Origin: a virus
DNA: 24,238 nucleotides
Virus record (IMG/VR): IMGVR_UViG_3300045146_000025
Location: 1-24,238 of that record
Strand: one strand, 5' to 3'
Shown here: one piece after another, positions 21,794-24,238 of the stretch
How positions within the stretch are numbered: position 1 is the first letter of the stretch
Layout: each line of letters begins with the position of its first letter
Position numbers and translations under genes: made by a program
Notes under the pieces: model-generated
The model's input: only the letters and a program-made list of their open reading frames with translations
Told to the model about the DNA's origin: nothing
Database searches by the model: none

Positions 21794-22007
21794 TCCCGTT
21801 TTTTGTTTTTTAATGCCTGAATCAACGCCTTGAATTCGTCCCGCATGTGAATCAATTCGAAGGCTTTAATTTTTTCGGGCTTCGAATCGATCTGCTTTTG
21901 CAACATTTCCCCATATCCTCCCTGCCTGTCGTTTCCAGGCAATCCCGGAGCCGGATGTACTCCGAAAAGACTTTCCAGGTTTTTTTCTTTTCGGCTGCAA
22001 GCCCCAT
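21794..22007 (-). pseudogene. NinG-like N-terminal stub and small frames
   Basis: ATG 22007 lies four bases after the previous stop and follows GAGG. It gives 46 residues ending at TAA 21867: MGLAAEKKKTWKVFSEYIRLRDCLETTGREDMGKCC and a short unrelated tail. The segment W-x-x-FSEYIRLRDCLETTG-x-x-x-x-GKC resembles the start of NinG-like phage endonucleases, in which C-x-x-C-G and a GHF motif should follow; here neither does. In another frame the last 70 bases read as a helical tail (ELIHMRDEFKALIQALKNKKRE) with no proper start. The simplest reading is a remnant of a lost HNH/NinG gene; one-base indels in A-runs could also explain the frame break. Confidence 0.45.
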
Positions 22008-22011
22008 TATT

Positions 22012-22383
22012 TTACCTCACGCACTCAGTCATAAAATGCTTTTTCACCTTACGTAGAAAAGCAAGCTCTTTTAGGGCGTGTTTAAGAGTTAAGCGGACAG
22101 CCCACAATTCATAAGGCGTTCCACAACACCCAGCTGCTCGGGTATACTCAGCAATTAAACACATGCCCCGACAACCTCCCCTTATTGTATAAAGACAACA
22201 CCCACAAGTTGTTATCCCACCATCATCACTTATTGGCCAATGCTTAACAATGTATTCCCATTTTGCTATTGACCAATCCAAAGCTTCCATCTTGTTTTTG
22301 GGTTTACCCACCGTCAAGATTTCTAATGTTGGTTTCCCACACCAAATAATTTTTTTGAATGTAGGTTTCGTTATGCTTACCAT
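22012..22383 (-). CDS. Cys-rich small phage protein
   Basis: 123 residues with nine Cys. After a Lys-rich N-terminus comes MEALDWSIAKWEYIVKHW, then ITTCGCCLYT, GGCRGMC, GCCGTPYELW and a basic C-terminal helix. The layout W-x-x-I-V ... CxxC-like ... GCxGTPY-x-x-W matches a class of small phage proteins of unknown function that probably bind zinc. AAGGAGAAAC precedes ATG 22383. The 68 bases between this gene and the methyltransferase are AT-rich and show no ORF or clear promoter. Confidence 0.7.
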   Translation of the reverse strand: MVSITKPTFKKIIWCGKPTLEILTVGKPKNKMEALDWSIAKWEYIVKHWPISDDGGITTCGCCLYTIRGGCRGMCLIAEYTRAAGCCGTPYELWAVRLTLKHALKELAFLRKVKKHFMTECVR

Positions 22384-22451
22384 GTTTCTCCTTTTCTTTT
22401 GGTTGCAATATCTTAATTTCGTTTTATTATTTCATTTTTATCTTTGAAGTT

Positions 22452-23213
22452 TTATAATTCAAGTGTCCCCTGATTTAAAATTCGTTCAACTCGCTTTACT
22501 GCCACTTCGCAATATTTTTCTTCGATTTCAATGCCTATGGCTTTACGTTTTTCAATTGCCGCCGCAACCAAAGTGGTTCCGTGCCCCATAAACGGATCAA
22601 GGCACAAATCACCACGGTTGGAATGAATCTGTAAAATTTTTTGCATTAATTCGACAGGCTTTTCGGTTGGATGCTGTCCCGCGCTCGGGATTATTCTGTT
22701 TATTCTCCAAACGTTGGCCGTTTTATTCCCGCCGTTCCACCGATGAGCCGGGGTCCCATTCTGTGCAATTAAAACAAATTCATAATTTCTTCGATAGTGT
22801 ATTCCCATTCCAAGCCCGCCCTTGTCCCATACCACGGCGTGTTTAAAGCCGATTATTTCATCCATTAACAAAGCCCATTCGGCGAATAACGGCCTCGGTC
22901 CACCGCCGCCACCACAACAACAACACGCTCCGCCCTTAAGCAATTTATTTTTTGAAATCTTTAAAAATTTTTCAAATAATTTTATAGCCTCCTTGCCACT
23001 ATCTTCCGCAATTGGGCGAGTTCCAAAATTCTTTTTATTGCCTCCGAAAGCGAACTCCCTTCGAGAGGCTAAATCGCCATCGTCATTATAATTCACTCCA
23101 TACGGCGGATCAGTTAAAATCAAATCAAATTTCCGTTCGAGCCGTGGCATTATTTCAAGGCAATCCCCATTATAAACTGTAATTCCATTGTTTTCATAAT
23201 AAGGTTTAATCAT
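22452..23213 (-). CDS. DNA methyltransferase (DPPY type, beta-class order)
   Basis: 253 residues. The catalytic motif DPPYGVNY is at 35-42, followed by the target-recognition region, then HPTEKPVELM (181-190) and the S-adenosylmethionine motif DPFMGHGTT at 206-214. Catalytic motif before cofactor motif is the beta-class order, giving N6-adenine or N4-cytosine methylation; DPPY favours adenine but does not prove it. Residues 96-105 form ACCCCGGGGG, a Cys/Gly run that I also recall from phage methyltransferases. No restriction endonuclease is adjacent, so self-protection from host restriction is likely. AT-richer than the structural genes. Confidence 0.9.
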   Translation of the reverse strand: MIKPYYENNGITVYNGDCLEIMPRLERKFDLILTDPPYGVNYNDDGDLASRREFAFGGNKKNFGTRPIAEDSGKEAIKLFEKFLKISKNKLLKGGACCCCGGGGGPRPLFAEWALLMDEIIGFKHAVVWDKGGLGMGIHYRRNYEFVLIAQNGTPAHRWNGGNKTANVWRINRIIPSAGQHPTEKPVELMQKILQIHSNRGDLCLDPFMGHGTTLVAAAIEKRKAIGIEIEEKYCEVAVKRVERILNQGTLEL

Positions 23214-23228
23214 TTCATTCTATCCCCA

Positions 23229-24002
23229 TTATTCCACATTTACCGTTGTCGGTACATTTGGTTTTTCTATGGTTCCCACTTCTTCAATGTTCAGCGAGTC
23301 GCACAAAACATCGTCTAAAAAATAGATTGACACTTTTTTGACCCCTGCCGATACCTCTACTGTCCACTTATATTCTGACCAGCTTGGTGCTAAAGGAAAG
23401 TTGGCCCTATCTTTTTGATCTCCAATTTGTAATAGTACCGATCCATTAGTGGCATGGAAGGTCAATGTGTAAAAAGTTGTTTTTGGAAAAACCAGGTATT
23501 TTGAAATGCTCTGCCCTTGCGGAACCGATATGCCCCACGTCTGTAACCCACGATTGGTCAATACCATTGCGCCGGTTTTGTCCCATTTCCACAATTCCGC
23601 CGTATCTGCATAATATGGCACTTGGGTTCCCTGTACCGGAGGAGGAACAACAGGTTTGAAGATTACCGTAACTTTTTCCGATGGATCAGACTCAATTCCT
23701 GAATTAATCCAATAAGCCGTAATCCATAGACCTGTCGAATCCCGTAGGTCGGTTCTGGCAATGCGTTTTCTCAAAATGGGAATTGATAAAAAGTGCGTTC
23801 CGTCAGTATAAACATTGTATCTACAGAGGGCTGGAGTATCATGTTGCCATGAGACCGTTATGCTGTCCCTTGTTGCGGGAATTTCAAACCGTGTCTGGCA
23901 ATGTACTACCCCCGCACACAACAGGAAAAGGGACCATGCGAACACGCAAAATGCCAGCAATGCGAAATAGATAAGACCGTGTTTGATGCTGTCAGGTTTC
24001 AT
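23229..24002 (-). CDS. Signal-anchored Fn3 plus beta-sandwich protein
   Basis: 257 residues. A hydrophobic segment at about 11-33 (IYFALLAFCVFAWSLFLLCAGVV) is a signal peptide or anchor. Residues 37-115 look like a fibronectin type III domain: SITVSWQHDTPALCRYNVYTDG and a closing ITAYWINSGIESDPSEKVTVIF. A Pro-rich linker (KPVVPPPVQGTQV) leads to a second beta-sandwich (about 125-245) with YYADTAELWKWDKTGAMVL, LTFHATNGSVLLQIGD and VKKVSIYFLDDVLCDSLNIEEV, similar in style to carbohydrate-binding modules. It may be displayed on the host cell surface. It overlaps the upstream ORF as ATGA. Confidence 0.7.
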   Translation of the reverse strand: MKPDSIKHGLIYFALLAFCVFAWSLFLLCAGVVHCQTRFEIPATRDSITVSWQHDTPALCRYNVYTDGTHFLSIPILRKRIARTDLRDSTGLWITAYWINSGIESDPSEKVTVIFKPVVPPPVQGTQVPYYADTAELWKWDKTGAMVLTNRGLQTWGISVPQGQSISKYLVFPKTTFYTLTFHATNGSVLLQIGDQKDRANFPLAPSWSEYKWTVEVSAGVKKVSIYFLDDVLCDSLNIEEVGTIEKPNVPTTVNVE

Positions 24003-24238
24003 TTCGGCACCTCTCTATTTTTGTATTTTGGATTTATTCTGAGACTGTCTTCCCAATCGCCGCTATAATTAGCCGGTGCTAATCTTTTGTGAATGGGCAT
24101 AGTTTTCCCAGGGGTACACAACCAAACAGTTAATCCTAATTTCGGGCTTTCATCGTAACACCACCATCTTTTATCTTCATCTTGAGCAATCGCGTAATCA
24201 CACCAAGGAGGAAGGCAATTCCAATCAAACTTAATGTA
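23999..24238 (-). CDS. Small phage ORF, N-terminus cut by window edge
   Basis: The frame is open from the right edge (79 codons) and ends at TGA 23999, overlapping the next start as ATGA. It reads YIKFDWNCLPPWCDYAIAQDEDKRWWCYDESPKLGLTVWLC, then a basic tail (LAPANYSGDWEDSLRINPKYKNREVPK). The W-x-x-LPPW-x-x-YA-A-DEDG-like opening is common to small phage proteins of unknown function. Its start is outside the window. Confidence 0.65.
   Translation of the reverse strand, partial: YIKFDWNCLPPWCDYAIAQDEDKRWWCYDESPKLGLTVWLCTPGKTMPIHKRLAPANYSGDWEDSLRINPKYKNREVPK

Noticed and set aside
22384-22451. AT-rich spacer as a promoter
   Set aside because: TTGAAT and several A/T-rich hexamers occur, but none at good spacing with a convincing -10 box; the AT-rich background makes chance matches likely.
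22901-22935. Trinucleotide-like run in the methyltransferase as an assembly error
   Set aside because: The Cys4-Gly5 stretch stays in frame and lies where related phage methyltransferases have a similar run, as far as I recall.

Overview
The window looks like one continuous stretch of a tailed double-stranded DNA bacteriophage (or prophage) genome. Every gene I accept lies on the minus strand, so transcription runs right to left. Genes are packed with short overlaps (often ATGA) and purine-rich ribosome binding sites. I see no host chromosomal gene, integrase, tRNA or CRISPR array. A tape measure protein, tail terminator, tail tube-like proteins and a frameshifted tail chaperone, with no sheath or contractile baseplate genes, point to a long non-contractile (siphovirus) tail. 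The host cannot be named; the code is bacterial and the GC content is moderate.

Layout in transcription order. (1) 24238-20156, looser and AT-richer: a cut-off small ORF, a secreted or anchored Fn3 plus beta-sandwich protein, a DPPY-type DNA methyltransferase, Cys-rich small proteins, a short NinG-like stub, a metallophosphoesterase and a small winged-helix protein. (2) 20106-15478, packaging and portal: small and large terminase, two tiny Cys-containing genes (one like the NrdR zinc ribbon), a promoter-like region with a repeated 14-mer, portal, and a MuF/gp7-type head protein. (3) 15464-13719: small, mostly membrane proteins plus a DUF5675 protein, possibly lysis-related, ending in a terminator-like hairpin. 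(4) 13629-11370: a repeat-containing structural protein, a LamG-like protein, a 56-residue ORF and an Ig/BppU-like protein. (5) 11358-7793: a long ChaB-protease-scaffold-capsid fusion, a small membrane-anchored protein and two tandem decoration-like paralogues. (6) 7690-1: a small membrane protein, a second tandem paralogue pair, connector, gp10-like protein, tail terminator, a third paralogous pair (tail tube-like), a small protein, a tail assembly chaperone with a -1 frameshift extension, and the tape measure, which runs off the left edge.

Most notable: a classic A AAA AAC slippery heptamer extends the tail chaperone into a Cys4-containing frame with no start of its own. At the end of that frame a second heptamer, A AAA AAG, leads exactly into the tape measure frame, which also lacks an ATG. 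Three adjacent paralogue pairs in one structural operon, the ChaB-protease-capsid fusion, the NrdR-like mini-protein and the repeat-linked promoter region before the portal gene also deserve a second look. I did not find a complete, clearly novel defence or counter-defence system.
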